Part shown: in pieces, positions 56,670 to 64,000 of the stretch
How the letters are laid out: the number at the start of each line of letters is the position of its first letter
Position numbering within the stretch: position 1 is the stretch's first letter
DNA from: an uncultured Bacteroidota bacterium
GTDB taxonomy: Bacteria > Bacteroidota > Bacteroidia > Flavobacteriales_D > Parvicellaceae
Direction of reading: 5' to 3'
DNA length: 64,000 bases
NCBI GenBank assembly: GCA_902536695.1
Contig: CACAYQ010000002.1
Span: 1 to 64,000, forward strand
Notes under the pieces: generated by a model
Told to the model about the DNA's origin: nothing
What the model saw: the letters and a program-made list of their open reading frames with translations, nothing else
Databases searched by the model: none
Made by a program: the position numbers and the translations under genes

Positions 56670-58814
56670 TTATTTCAACACATTTATTTTTTGGGCACTA
56701 AACTTATACCCATCTGAGAGGATAAGCATATAATTTCCATCAGAGATATTACTTAGATCTAAAACTTTAACATCATTTTCATTTACCTCTAACACAACTT
56801 GACCAAATACATTTCTTAAAACAGCACTTAAAATTGGAGTTGTTGATTCCAAATTTAACAATGTCTTGGCTGGATTTGGGTAAATAAAAATATCATCTTC
56901 TTTTTCTACAATAAGGCTAGGTGAATCACATAGTTGAATTCCGTATGTACTCTCAGGTCCATTTCCGTTATTATCCAAAGATGTTTTTTCATGTATTAAC
57001 ACTCCAAATTGATCGTAAACTTTGTATGAATGCTCATTTTGAAAAGTTGTGGAATACTCCAGATCAACAATACCTCCTGAATCTACAGGAAATAAAAATG
57101 TTTCGGGTCCACATCCATTAGGGAGTAAAATGGTTTGGGTATTTACACCGTTTATTATCACATCCATTGAGGCTCCGTAAAGTGGCCACCCATCACAAAA
57201 GTCGTCATATAGCTCCACTTTTAGAAGTCCACAATTTCCTTGACTCAACAAACTGTTGCAACCAATCAAGCCAGTAGTGCTCATGGGGCCAGCTCCGTTA
57301 GAACCAGATTGTGACGCAATAATATTATTATTTTCATCGAATAGTTCATAACTGTTCTCCTCTGGCCAACCACCAGCATTATAGAATAGGCTAACCACAT
57401 CACCTGAGTCAACAGGAAAATCAAAGAATTCTGGGCCATTCCCATTCATAAGAGTAACTGATTGAATAACAATATTGTTGACATTTATATCTAAGTAACC
57501 TCCGTTCCAACCATCACCCCAAGAATCAGAAAGCGATAAAGTGTACATTCCGCATGTCCCTGGTACTGGAAGAGTCGCAAATGAAAATGGCCCCGACCAA
57601 TAGCTTGATCCGTTTAAACCACAATTTTCTTGTACATAAAAGTCATAAGAAGTAAATGAGGACAACCCAGTTAAGAGATAACTAGTTGTGGTGACATTGG
57701 AAATAGTTGCCCCGCTACCTATTGCAAAACCACTTAGACCCCACTCTATATCCCAAATTCCATTCATACTTCCTGATGCACTGTTCCACGCAATTAATGC
57801 ATCAGTAGGTGTGATATTTGATGCAGATAAATTGACAGGATTGACACAAAGTGGACAGGCCGTGAGACCCATTGTATTTGGTGGGCCACTCGTCCCACTT
57901 CCCGATTGAGTAGCTATTACCACATTTGTATGATCGTAAACCACATAACTGTTTTCTTCTGGCCAGCTTCCAGGAGTATACACCAAATCTATTACGTCTG
58001 AAGAGTCAACTGAAACAAAAAATTGTTCGGGGCCAGCTCCCTGTTGCAAGGTTATTGTCTGCAGGTTGTTTCCATTTACTATTATATCTATTAAACCTCC
58101 ATTCCATCCATCACCATAACTATCATACAATTCAATCATAAAAGCGCCACATGTACCGGTAGTAATGCCAGTGGTGAAACTATGCGGGCCGTTCCAAGAG
58201 CTTACATAACCAGAATCACAAACGGATTGAACGTAAACATCATAAGAAGTACTTGATTGTAATGTATTGAGTGTGACAAGGGTGTTTTGTAAGTTAATTA
58301 GTTGAGTACCTACTCCCGAAAGGGCAAATCCAGAAATACCATACCTTAAATTCCATATAGAATCATTTAATCCAGGAGTCCAAGAAATATCAGCTGAATT
58401 TGTAGTAACATTAGTATATAAAACATTACCAACTCCACTACAATTTCCAGTAGGGGATGCACAACTTGATGTGGAAGTATGCAACAGATTATCTAAATCA
58501 CTTGGTGCAGCTCCGCTAAACAAGGTATCATTTAGTGGGTCTACAATAGTAAACGTAATTTCACTATCCCATGATCCAGAGTGAAAAATAAAGTCCATTG
58601 TAGCGCCTGTAGTAGAATAAACAGAGTCAAGCGTAAAACTTCCTTGACACTCGTAATTGCCCACAAAACTACCATTCATTGTTACTTCAAGGTAAGCACC
58701 ATTCCACCCATCCCCATAACTATCGTACATATATAATTTGTAATGGCACTGTGCACCAAACTCTAAAAAAAGTAATTGGCTTAATATTACCGTTTGAAAT
58801 AGTTTTTTTAGCAT
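56670..58814 (-). CDS. T9SS cargo protein with four DGWNG-type modules and FN3 domains
   Basis: A 714-residue secreted protein from the ATG at 58814 (the track's TTG start is four codons upstream). Four related beta modules open with YDSYGDGWNGAYLEV, YDSYGDGWNGGLIDI, SDSWGDGWNGGYLDI and YDDFCDGWPLYGASM. FN3-like domains separate the first three (ADISWTPGLNDSIWNLRYGI, ALIAWNSASGSMNGIWDIEW). The C-terminal sorting domain has DIFIYPNPAKTLLNLES and DGNYMLILSDGYKF. The modules probably bind a ligand, perhaps glycans or calcium through the Asp/Gly turns; this is inference. Confidence 0.85.
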   Translation of the reverse strand: MLKKLFQTVILSQLLFLEFGAQCHYKLYMYDSYGDGWNGAYLEVTMNGSFVGNYECQGSFTLDSVYSTTGATMDFIFHSGSWDSEITFTIVDPLNDTLFSGAAPSDLDNLLHTSTSSCASPTGNCSGVGNVLYTNVTTNSADISWTPGLNDSIWNLRYGISGFALSGVGTQLINLQNTLVTLNTLQSSTSYDVYVQSVCDSGYVSSWNGPHSFTTGITTGTCGAFMIELYDSYGDGWNGGLIDIIVNGNNLQTITLQQGAGPEQFFVSVDSSDVIDLVYTPGSWPEENSYVVYDHTNVVIATQSGSGTSGPPNTMGLTACPLCVNPVNLSASNITPTDALIAWNSASGSMNGIWDIEWGLSGFAIGSGATISNVTTTSYLLTGLSSFTSYDFYVQENCGLNGSSYWSGPFSFATLPVPGTCGMYTLSLSDSWGDGWNGGYLDINVNNIVIQSVTLMNGNGPEFFDFPVDSGDVVSLFYNAGGWPEENSYELFDENNNIIASQSGSNGAGPMSTTGLIGCNSLLSQGNCGLLKVELYDDFCDGWPLYGASMDVIINGVNTQTILLPNGCGPETFLFPVDSGGIVDLEYSTTFQNEHSYKVYDQFGVLIHEKTSLDNNGNGPESTYGIQLCDSPSLIVEKEDDIFIYPNPAKTLLNLESTTPILSAVLRNVFGQVVLEVNENDVKVLDLSNISDGNYMLILSDGYKFSAQKINVLK

Positions 58815-58878
58815 TACTAACTGCAAGTTAGTAAATTAGATAAAGTAACAAATTAACTTATGTTAATGTGGAATTAAG

Positions 58879-59355
58879 CTACTTTATGATATTTTTGAAA
58901 TTCTGTAATTCTTTTTCAGCTTCAGATTTAGAATAATAACGGTTAGACAATGTCAATCCGCTTACCCTATTTTTAATTACGTAATAAGAAGTGTCTTGAT
59001 TATTAATAAGTGAGGTTTCCCAATATTTTGCAGAGTTATTATAATCTATCCTTTTTTTATTAGGCAAAGTAACAGGTTGGTCTTGAATTTCTTCAACTAC
59101 CTCATCTGCCTCGGCATCTAATACGGTGATATCCTCTTGGACTACTTCAATAGTATCAATATCCTCAACTTTTTCTTCTTCAACAATCTGTAAAGGTTCT
59201 TGTTGAACCACTTTTTCACTGTCATTCATAAAAAAATATGCTGCTGCAAGAACTGTAACAATAACTAAAAGTACTAGGACAACTATCTTTAAAGACTTAT
59301 TACTTTCTGTTTTTGGAGCTTTCTTTTTTTCTTTTTGATCTTTAGACATACTCAA
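58879..59355 (-). CDS. Single-pass membrane protein with acidic linker, unknown function
   Basis: A 158-residue protein. A basic N-terminus precedes one helix (IVVLVLLVIVTVLAAAYFFM), then a very acidic Glu/Val-rich linker (about residues 50-95) and a short C-terminal domain (SYYVIKNRVSGLTLSNRYYS, KSEAEKELQNFKNI). The layout resembles SPOR-type envelope proteins, but I cannot confirm a SPOR fold. It follows the mazG-like gene by 30 bases and is probably in the rsgA operon. Confidence 0.7.
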   Translation of the reverse strand: MSMSKDQKEKKKAPKTESNKSLKIVVLVLLVIVTVLAAAYFFMNDSEKVVQQEPLQIVEEEKVEDIDTIEVVQEDITVLDAEADEVVEEIQDQPVTLPNKKRIDYNNSAKYWETSLINNQDTSYYVIKNRVSGLTLSNRYYSKSEAEKELQNFKNIIK

Positions 59356-59385
59356 ATATCTATTAAAAAACGCAAGTGTAGTTGA

Positions 59386-59721
59386 TTACAATTTCTTGTT
59401 TTCAACGTGACGATGTGCATCACGATTTGTTTTTTTATCTAAGTTTTTTTGGAAGGCCTCTTCAAGATCCACACCAGTTTGATTGGCTAAACAAACTAAT
59501 ACAAAAAAAACATCTGCCAACTCATCGCTAAGATTCGCTTTTTCATCACTTTTCTTTTCGCTCTGTTCTCCATACCTTCTTGCCATAATCCTAGCAACCT
59601 CTCCAACTTCTTCTGTTAATATAGCCATGTTAGTCAATTCATTAAAGTAACGAACTCCGTATTTTTTAATCCATTCATCCACTAATTTTTGAGCTTTTCC
59701 AATGGTGATTTCCTTATTCAT
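59386..59721 (-). CDS. MazG-like nucleotide pyrophosphohydrolase
   Basis: A 111-residue protein of the all-alpha NTP pyrophosphatase fold. The metal-binding motif is visible as LTEEVGEVARIMARRYG and, further on, DELADVFFVLVCLANQTGVD. It would hydrolyse (d)NTPs, often non-canonical ones, to monophosphates. It overlaps dtd by one base and precedes the single-pass membrane protein. Confidence 0.88.
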   Translation of the reverse strand: MNKEITIGKAQKLVDEWIKKYGVRYFNELTNMAILTEEVGEVARIMARRYGEQSEKKSDEKANLSDELADVFFVLVCLANQTGVDLEEAFQKNLDKKTNRDAHRHVENKKL

Positions 59722-60176
59722 TATTCCTTGTTTTTTGAATCTATCGTAATGGTTACTGGACCCTTATTACACAAATTTACATCCATCATAGCACCAAAGA
59801 TTCCTGTTTTAATTTTGTTTTCATGCATCATCGTCTTTGCATAATCTATGCACTCATTATAAAGATTTACAGCATAATCAGCAGGTGCAGATTTAACAAA
59901 AGATGGCCTGTTTCCCTTCTTAGTTGAAGCATGTAAAGTAAACTGACTGACTAGTAATAATTCTCCATCCAAGTCGCTTAAGGACAGGTTCATTTTTTGA
60001 TTTTGATCATCAAACAAACGCATATTGACAATTTTATTTATCACCCATTGTACATCTGCTGTATTATCTGATAATTCAAAGCCTAATAAGACCAGTAATC
60101 CTTGTTTAATTTTACCGACAAACTCATTCTCAACCTTTACACTAGCATGGCTTACACGTTGAACAATTGCTCTCAT
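59721..60176 (-). CDS. dtd: D-aminoacyl-tRNA deacylase
   Basis: It removes D-amino acids (and glycine) mis-attached to tRNA. MRAIVQRVSHASVKVENEFV, GLLVLLGFE, LLLVSQFTLHASTKKGNRPS and FGAMMDVNLCNKGPVTITID (with the Gly-Pro motif) are the family blocks. Length 151 aa is normal. It overlaps rsgA by four bases and the mazG-like gene by one base, so the three are translationally coupled. Confidence 0.96.
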   Translation of the reverse strand: MRAIVQRVSHASVKVENEFVGKIKQGLLVLLGFELSDNTADVQWVINKIVNMRLFDDQNQKMNLSLSDLDGELLLVSQFTLHASTKKGNRPSFVKSAPADYAVNLYNECIDYAKTMMHENKIKTGIFGAMMDVNLCNKGPVTITIDSKNKE

Positions 60177-61114
60177 GAATACATATTTTGACGGTAATTA
60201 TTTTCGGGATCGTCTTGATACATGCTTAGATAACTTTGATATCTTGAAATAGATAAGTTGCCCTGTTTAAGTTGATTTAATACTTCGCAACCTGGTTCAT
60301 TTATATGCTTACAATTATGAAACTTACATTGATCTAACAATGCCATCATTTCTGGGAAATACATCCCCAATTCTTCTTTCTTAAAATCAACCAATCCAAA
60401 CCCTTTTATTCCAGGTGTATCTATGATTCTTGTACTTTCATTTACATCAAACATTTCTGCAAAAGTAGTGGTATGTTTACCAGTCATATGGGTAGTTGAA
60501 ATATTTCCTGTTTTTAAAGCCAAATTAGGGATAATTTGATTAATCAATGTAGATTTACCAGCTCCGCTGTTTCCTGCAATTAAAGTAGTTTTATCAGCAA
60601 TAAGAGCTGATAATTTATTTAGTCCTTCGCCTGTTTTAGCAGAAATGCATAAGTTATTGTAATTGGCTTTTGAATAAGTACTTTCCCATTCATGTAACGT
60701 CTTTTTATCTCTATCGTCATATAAATCAATCTTATTAAATACAATGTGAAGTGGAATGTGATATGCCTCTGCCGTCACGGTAAAACGATCAATAAATCCC
60801 GTTGCCGTTGCAGGATTAGAAATGGTAACTAATAATACCGCTAAATCGATATTTGATGCGATGATATGAGCTTCTTTGGATAAATTAACGGATTTTCGGA
60901 TAATGTAGTTTTTACGTTCCTGAATTTCATCTACTATATATTCGCCTATATCATTTTTTATAAGGTGAACATAATCCCCTACTGCTAAAGGATTAGTTGT
61001 CCTTAAACCTTTGGTTCTAAACTTTCCTTTTATTCTACTTTTGATAAGAGTTCCATCTTCCAGTTTGACATCATACCAACTTCCCGTTGATCTATACACT
61101 ACACCATTAATCAT
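60173..61114 (-). CDS. rsgA: Ribosome small subunit-dependent GTPase RsgA
   Basis: A circularly permuted GTPase that helps mature the 30S subunit. An OB-fold N-terminus is followed by FNKIDLY (G4), TLIAGNSGAGKSTLINQI (G1) and IDTPGIKGFGL (G3), the permuted order of this family. The zinc knuckle CKFHNCKHINEPGCEV is near the C-terminus. Length is 313 aa. It leads the rsgA-dtd-mazG-like run and is divergent from gldA. Confidence 0.96.
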   Translation of the reverse strand: MINGVVYRSTGSWYDVKLEDGTLIKSRIKGKFRTKGLRTTNPLAVGDYVHLIKNDIGEYIVDEIQERKNYIIRKSVNLSKEAHIIASNIDLAVLLVTISNPATATGFIDRFTVTAEAYHIPLHIVFNKIDLYDDRDKKTLHEWESTYSKANYNNLCISAKTGEGLNKLSALIADKTTLIAGNSGAGKSTLINQIIPNLALKTGNISTTHMTGKHTTTFAEMFDVNESTRIIDTPGIKGFGLVDFKKEELGMYFPEMMALLDQCKFHNCKHINEPGCEVLNQLKQGNLSISRYQSYLSMYQDDPENNYRQNMYS

Positions 61115-61201
61115 GGTATAAAATTAACACAGATTACATTCACATTCACATTAAATTCATTTTTCTATTGATGAACATTCTATTACTTTAGCGATATATT
61201 T

Positions 61202-62104
61202 ATGAGTATAGAGGTAAAAAATATCACAAAGAAATATGGCAATCAAATTGCCGTAAACAATATTTCTTTTCGGGTTAATGCAGGGGAGATAGTTGGGTTT
61301 TTAGGACCTAATGGTGCGGGTAAATCAACCACCATGAAAATTATATCTTGCTTTAATTCTGCTCACTCAGGAGAAGTTCTTGTGAATGGAAATTCCGTTC
61401 AAAAAGACCCCTTAAAGATCAAAAAACAACTTGGGTATTTAGCTGAAAATAATCCACTGTATGAAGAAATGTATGTGAAAGAATTTTTATTGTTTGTGGC
61501 TAAGATTCACCAACTGAACAACCCTCAAGATGCTGTTGATGATGTCATTGGAAAAGTAGGACTAACTCCAGAAAAAGGTAAAAAAATTGGACAACTTTCT
61601 AAGGGATACCAACAACGTGTAGGGATTGCTCAAGCTATAATTCACGATCCCGATGTGCTTATTCTTGACGAACCTACAAGTGGTCTAGATCCATTACAAT
61701 TAGATGAAATCAGAACCCTAATTAAAACTCTTGGTAAAAATAAAACCGTTCTTTTATCTACCCACATTATGCAAGAAGTGGAATCTATTTGTGATCGCAT
61801 CATTGTGATTAAAAAAGGGGAAATAGTAGCTGATCAAGGGATTAAGGACGACCTAAACCGTTCCGATGAACAAGTAATTGTAGTGGAATTTGACCAAGAA
61901 CCCAAGGAAGAAAAATTAATTGCATTTCTGGGTGAAAAAACCAACATAAAAAAGAAGGGGTCGTCTTGGGTGATTGCATCCAAAGAGAATAAAGACCTAA
62001 GAAGAGAAATAGCGTCATTTGCTAAAGAACATAGTCTTCTTATTCTAGAGCTCAAAAAAGAATCTGCTAAACTGGAAGATCTGTTCAAAAAATTAACGAA
62101 ATAA
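61202..62104 (+). CDS. gldA: Gliding-associated ABC transporter ATP-binding subunit GldA
   Basis: An ABC ATPase of 300 aa. FLGPNGAGKSTTMKIISCF is Walker A, IGQLSKGYQQRVGIAQAIIH the signature, and LILDEPTSGLDP Walker B. YLAENNPLYEEMYVKEFLLF is characteristic of GldA-like proteins. In Flavobacterium GldA works with GldF and GldG in gliding; those permease genes are not in this window, and many non-gliding Bacteroidota carry homologues. The next gene is metK with its riboswitch. Confidence 0.87.
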   Translation: MSIEVKNITKKYGNQIAVNNISFRVNAGEIVGFLGPNGAGKSTTMKIISCFNSAHSGEVLVNGNSVQKDPLKIKKQLGYLAENNPLYEEMYVKEFLLFVAKIHQLNNPQDAVDDVIGKVGLTPEKGKKIGQLSKGYQQRVGIAQAIIHDPDVLILDEPTSGLDPLQLDEIRTLIKTLGKNKTVLLSTHIMQEVESICDRIIVIKKGEIVADQGIKDDLNRSDEQVIVVEFDQEPKEEKLIAFLGEKTNIKKKGSSWVIASKENKDLRREIASFAKEHSLLILELKKESAKLEDLFKKLTK

Positions 62105-62127
62105 ATTTTTTCTTTTTGACTTTTTTT

Positions 62128-62135
62128 TACATTTG
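62128..62135 (+). promoter_or_regulatory. -7 box (TACATTTG) of metK
   Basis: TACATTTG matches the TAnnTTTG consensus and places the transcript start about 10 bases before the riboswitch. The only nearby TTG is too close (nine bases) for a standard -33 element. Confidence 0.5.
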
Positions 62136-62146
62136 CGCCAATAATA

Positions 62147-62198
62147 CGGTGGAGTGATTTGACTGCTTGCAACCACATCAAAAAAGCTAAAATGATGA
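62147..62198 (+). promoter_or_regulatory. SAM-II riboswitch
   Basis: The sequence carries the SAM-II consensus blocks in order: GGTGG, TGATTTGAC, TTGCAACCAC and AAAAAGCTAAAATGATG. GGTGG/CCACC-type pairing makes the first helix, and the 3' AGCTAAAA segment forms the pseudoknot strand in known members. SAM-II is known from alphaproteobacteria and Bacteroidota. Here it lies 35 bases before metK, the SAM synthetase gene, so binding of SAM would turn off its own synthesis, probably by blocking translation start. Confidence 0.85.
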
Positions 62199-62233
62199 TT
62201 TCACCATCTATGTTTAAATTTAATTTATAAGAT

Positions 62234-63487
62234 ATGTCATATCTATTTACATCCGAATCTGTTTCCGAAGGTCACCCTGATAAGGTAGCTGATCAAATCT
62301 CTGATGCGCTCATTGATCATTTTTTGGCTTTTGACCCATCCTCAAAAGTAGCTTGCGAAACACTTGTTACGACAGGTCAAGTAGTATTGGCAGGAGAAGT
62401 AAAATCTACTGCCTATCTAGATGTTCAAAAAATTGCAAGAGATACCATTAATAAAATTGGATATACAAAAGGAGAATATATGTTTGATGGGAATTCGTGT
62501 GGAGTACTTTCCGCCATTCATGAACAATCACCTGATATCAATCAGGGAGTAGAAAGAGCAAGTCTAGAAGATCAGGGAGCAGGAGACCAAGGAATGATGT
62601 TTGGTTATGCGAGTAGAGAGACCGATAATTACATGCCTTTACCTTTGGAAATATCCCATCTGTTACTTAAAGAATTAGCTGAGATTAGAAGAGAAGGAAA
62701 GCAAATGACTTACTTAAGACCCGATTCTAAATCTCAAGTAACTATTGAATATGACAATGAGAACAATCCGATTAAAATTGATGCCATAGTAGTGTCAACT
62801 CAGCATGATGACTATGCATCTGAAAAGGAAATGCTTGAACAAATTAAAAGTGACGTGATTCATATTTTAATACCTAGAGTTAAATCCCTACTTCCTCAAT
62901 CTATACAACAATTATTTAATGATGATATCACATACCATGTTAACCCTACCGGAATTTTCGTCATTGGAGGACCACATGGAGATACGGGACTTACGGGAAG
63001 AAAAATTATTGTTGACACCTATGGTGGTAAAGGGGCACATGGCGGTGGTGCTTTTTCTGGAAAAGACCCAAGTAAAGTAGACCGATCTGCAGCTTATGCT
63101 ACTAGACATGTTGCTAAAAATTTAGTGGCTTCGGGAGTAGCAGATGAGGCTTTAGTACAAGTGGCTTATGCTATAGGTGTAGCTGAACCAGTAGGTTTAT
63201 ATGTCAACACATTCGGAACATCTAAGGTTGATTTCACTGATGGAGAAATTGCTGAAAAATTACACGACATTTTTGACATGAAACCCTATGCCATTGAGCA
63301 AAGATTCAAACTTAGAACACCTATATATTCAGAAACAGCTGCTTACGGACATATGGGCAGAAACCCTAAGAAAGTAACAAAAACATTCGTTTCACCTGAT
63401 GGAGTTGAAAAAACGATGGAAGTAGAGCTATTTCCATGGGAAAAATTAGATTTTGTTGAAGCAATAAAATCAGATTTTAAACTTTAA
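62234..63487 (+). CDS. metK: S-adenosylmethionine synthetase
   Basis: It makes SAM from methionine and [39 protein letters not shown], and [20 protein letters not shown] are the diagnostic blocks. Length is 417 aa. A SAM-II riboswitch and TAnnTTTG-type box precede it, giving product feedback. Its stop codon interleaves with that of the convergent T9SS cargo gene, leaving no space for a terminator between them. Confidence 0.97.
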   Translation: MSYLFTSESVSEGHPDKVADQISDALIDHFLAFDPSSKVACETLVTTGQVVLAGEVKSTAYLDVQKIARDTINKIGYTKGEYMFDGNSCGVLSAIHEQSPDINQGVERASLEDQGAGDQGMMFGYASRETDNYMPLPLEISHLLLKELAEIRREGKQMTYLRPDSKSQVTIEYDNENNPIKIDAIVVSTQHDDYASEKEMLEQIKSDVIHILIPRVKSLLPQSIQQLFNDDITYHVNPTGIFVIGGPHGDTGLTGRKIIVDTYGGKGAHGGGAFSGKDPSKVDRSAAYATRHVAKNLVASGVADEALVQVAYAIGVAEPVGLYVNTFGTSKVDFTDGEIAEKLHDIFDMKPYAIEQRFKLRTPIYSETAAYGHMGRNPKKVTKTFVSPDGVEKTMEVELFPWEKLDFVEAIKSDFKL

Positions 63488-64000
63488 ATCTTTTTAACTT
63501 TTAAAACTTTCGTAAAGTTTTCATTAGATAACTTTAAAAAATACATTCCAGTTTTTAAATTATTCATAAAAACATTTATTTCAATCGAGGTAATTGTTTT
63601 ATAAAAAATAGTTTGGCCAATATTATTGAATAACTCAATAGTGTAAGGTAAATTGATGTTGGTACTTACATGAAATTCTGTTAGAAATGGATTTGGATAT
63701 AAATTCACAAAAATATCAGAACTATTATAGGCTAACCCTACAATATTGAAAGGGTAGATATTTGATGTTACGCTGCATCCGTTGGAATAAGTAACCTCAA
63801 CCGAATAATATCCGGGGATGGTTGGGACAAACGATTGTGTATTTCCATCTACAAAAATAGGATTACCATTTAAAAACCATTGATAGCTATCGCCTGTTTG
63901 CGAAGCATAAAAAATACTGTCCACTACAATTACAAATACTTCGCTAGCAGGTAAAACAGAAACATCAACAGAATTTGATGGACAGGATGTTTTGGAGGTA
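63484..64000 (-). CDS. T9SS type A sorting domain protein, C-terminal part (runs off the window)
   Basis: The frame is open past the track's start (a GTG at 63924) to the window edge, reading [20 protein letters not shown] before it, so this is the C-terminal part of a longer secreted protein. An Ig-like/PKD-like adhesin module is visible ([36 protein letters not shown]). The sorting domain follows: [20 protein letters not shown] and [20 protein letters not shown]. At least 171 residues are present. Confidence 0.87.
   Translation of the reverse strand, partial: TSKTSCPSNSVDVSVLPASEVFVIVVDSIFYASQTGDSYQWFLNGNPIFVDGNTQSFVPTIPGYYSVEVTYSNGCSVTSNIYPFNIVGLAYNSSDIFVNLYPNPFLTEFHVSTNINLPYTIELFNNIGQTIFYKTITSIEINVFMNNLKTGMYFLKLSNENFTKVLKVKKI

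Overview
The window is a chromosomal segment of a Bacteroidota bacterium, most likely order Flavobacteriales and probably a marine Cryomorphaceae/Crocinitomicaceae-like lineage (the family level is a guess). The evidence is strongly AT-rich DNA, type IX secretion (T9SS) and gliding genes (porU, porV, a porP/sprF paralogue, gldJ, gldA), three proteins with T9SS type A C-terminal sorting domains, -7 promoter boxes of the Bacteroidota form TAnnTTTG, few Shine-Dalgarno sites, and a SAM-II riboswitch before metK.

Layout. 1-8.4 kb: 5' end of sucA, a TIGR01777 epimerase, a minus-strand run (RND exporter, rfbA, polyprenyl synthase), a radical SAM/SPASM protein and a small acidic lipoprotein. 8.4-15 kb: translation genes on the minus strand (rplM-rpsI-rpsB-tsf, then pyrH-frr) with a candidate structured leader before rpsB, then kbl and gdhA. 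15-19 kb: DUF5522 protein, urocanate hydratase, proC-like and SDR genes. 19-31 kb: a long minus-strand run porU-porV-cdd-pdhA-pdhC-recG-efp-VOC. 31-42 kb: porP/sprF and gldJ, then an acyl-CoA dehydrogenase, anmK, a Glu/Leu-type dehydrogenase, nhaD and a complete exbB-exbD-exbD-tonB-folC operon.

42.4-49.6 kb is the most unusual part. It starts at tRNA-Val(TAC), its terminator and a 28-nt copy of the 5' end of tRNA-Val(GAC). It ends 6.9 kb later at the intact tRNA-Val(GAC). Between these copies lie an SGNH hydrolase whose last codons are antisense tRNA sequence, decayed genes (a dihydrofolate reductase tail with a frameshift, an N-terminal domain fragment, an amber-interrupted phage-like gene) and a set of exported proteins and lipoproteins. 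Four of these share a near-identical 20-nt element at a fixed 5-6 nt from the start codon, and three also share the start of the lipoprotein signal peptide. I read this as a tRNA-targeted genomic islet that has lost its integrase. It is the best candidate here for something undescribed.

49.7-64 kb: a small ORF, an ActP-like symporter with its DUF4212 small subunit, a Kelch-type T9SS cargo protein, two tiny cysteine-rich ORFs, an exported type 2 asparaginase, a repeat-rich T9SS cargo protein, the rsgA-dtd-mazG-like operon, gldA, metK under a SAM-II riboswitch, and the C-terminal part of another T9SS cargo protein that runs off the window. How it fits together: PorU/PorV process and attach the type A cargo proteins, PorP/SprF- and GldJ-type proteins belong to the secretion/gliding machinery, and ExbBD/TonB-like proteins probably energise envelope transport.
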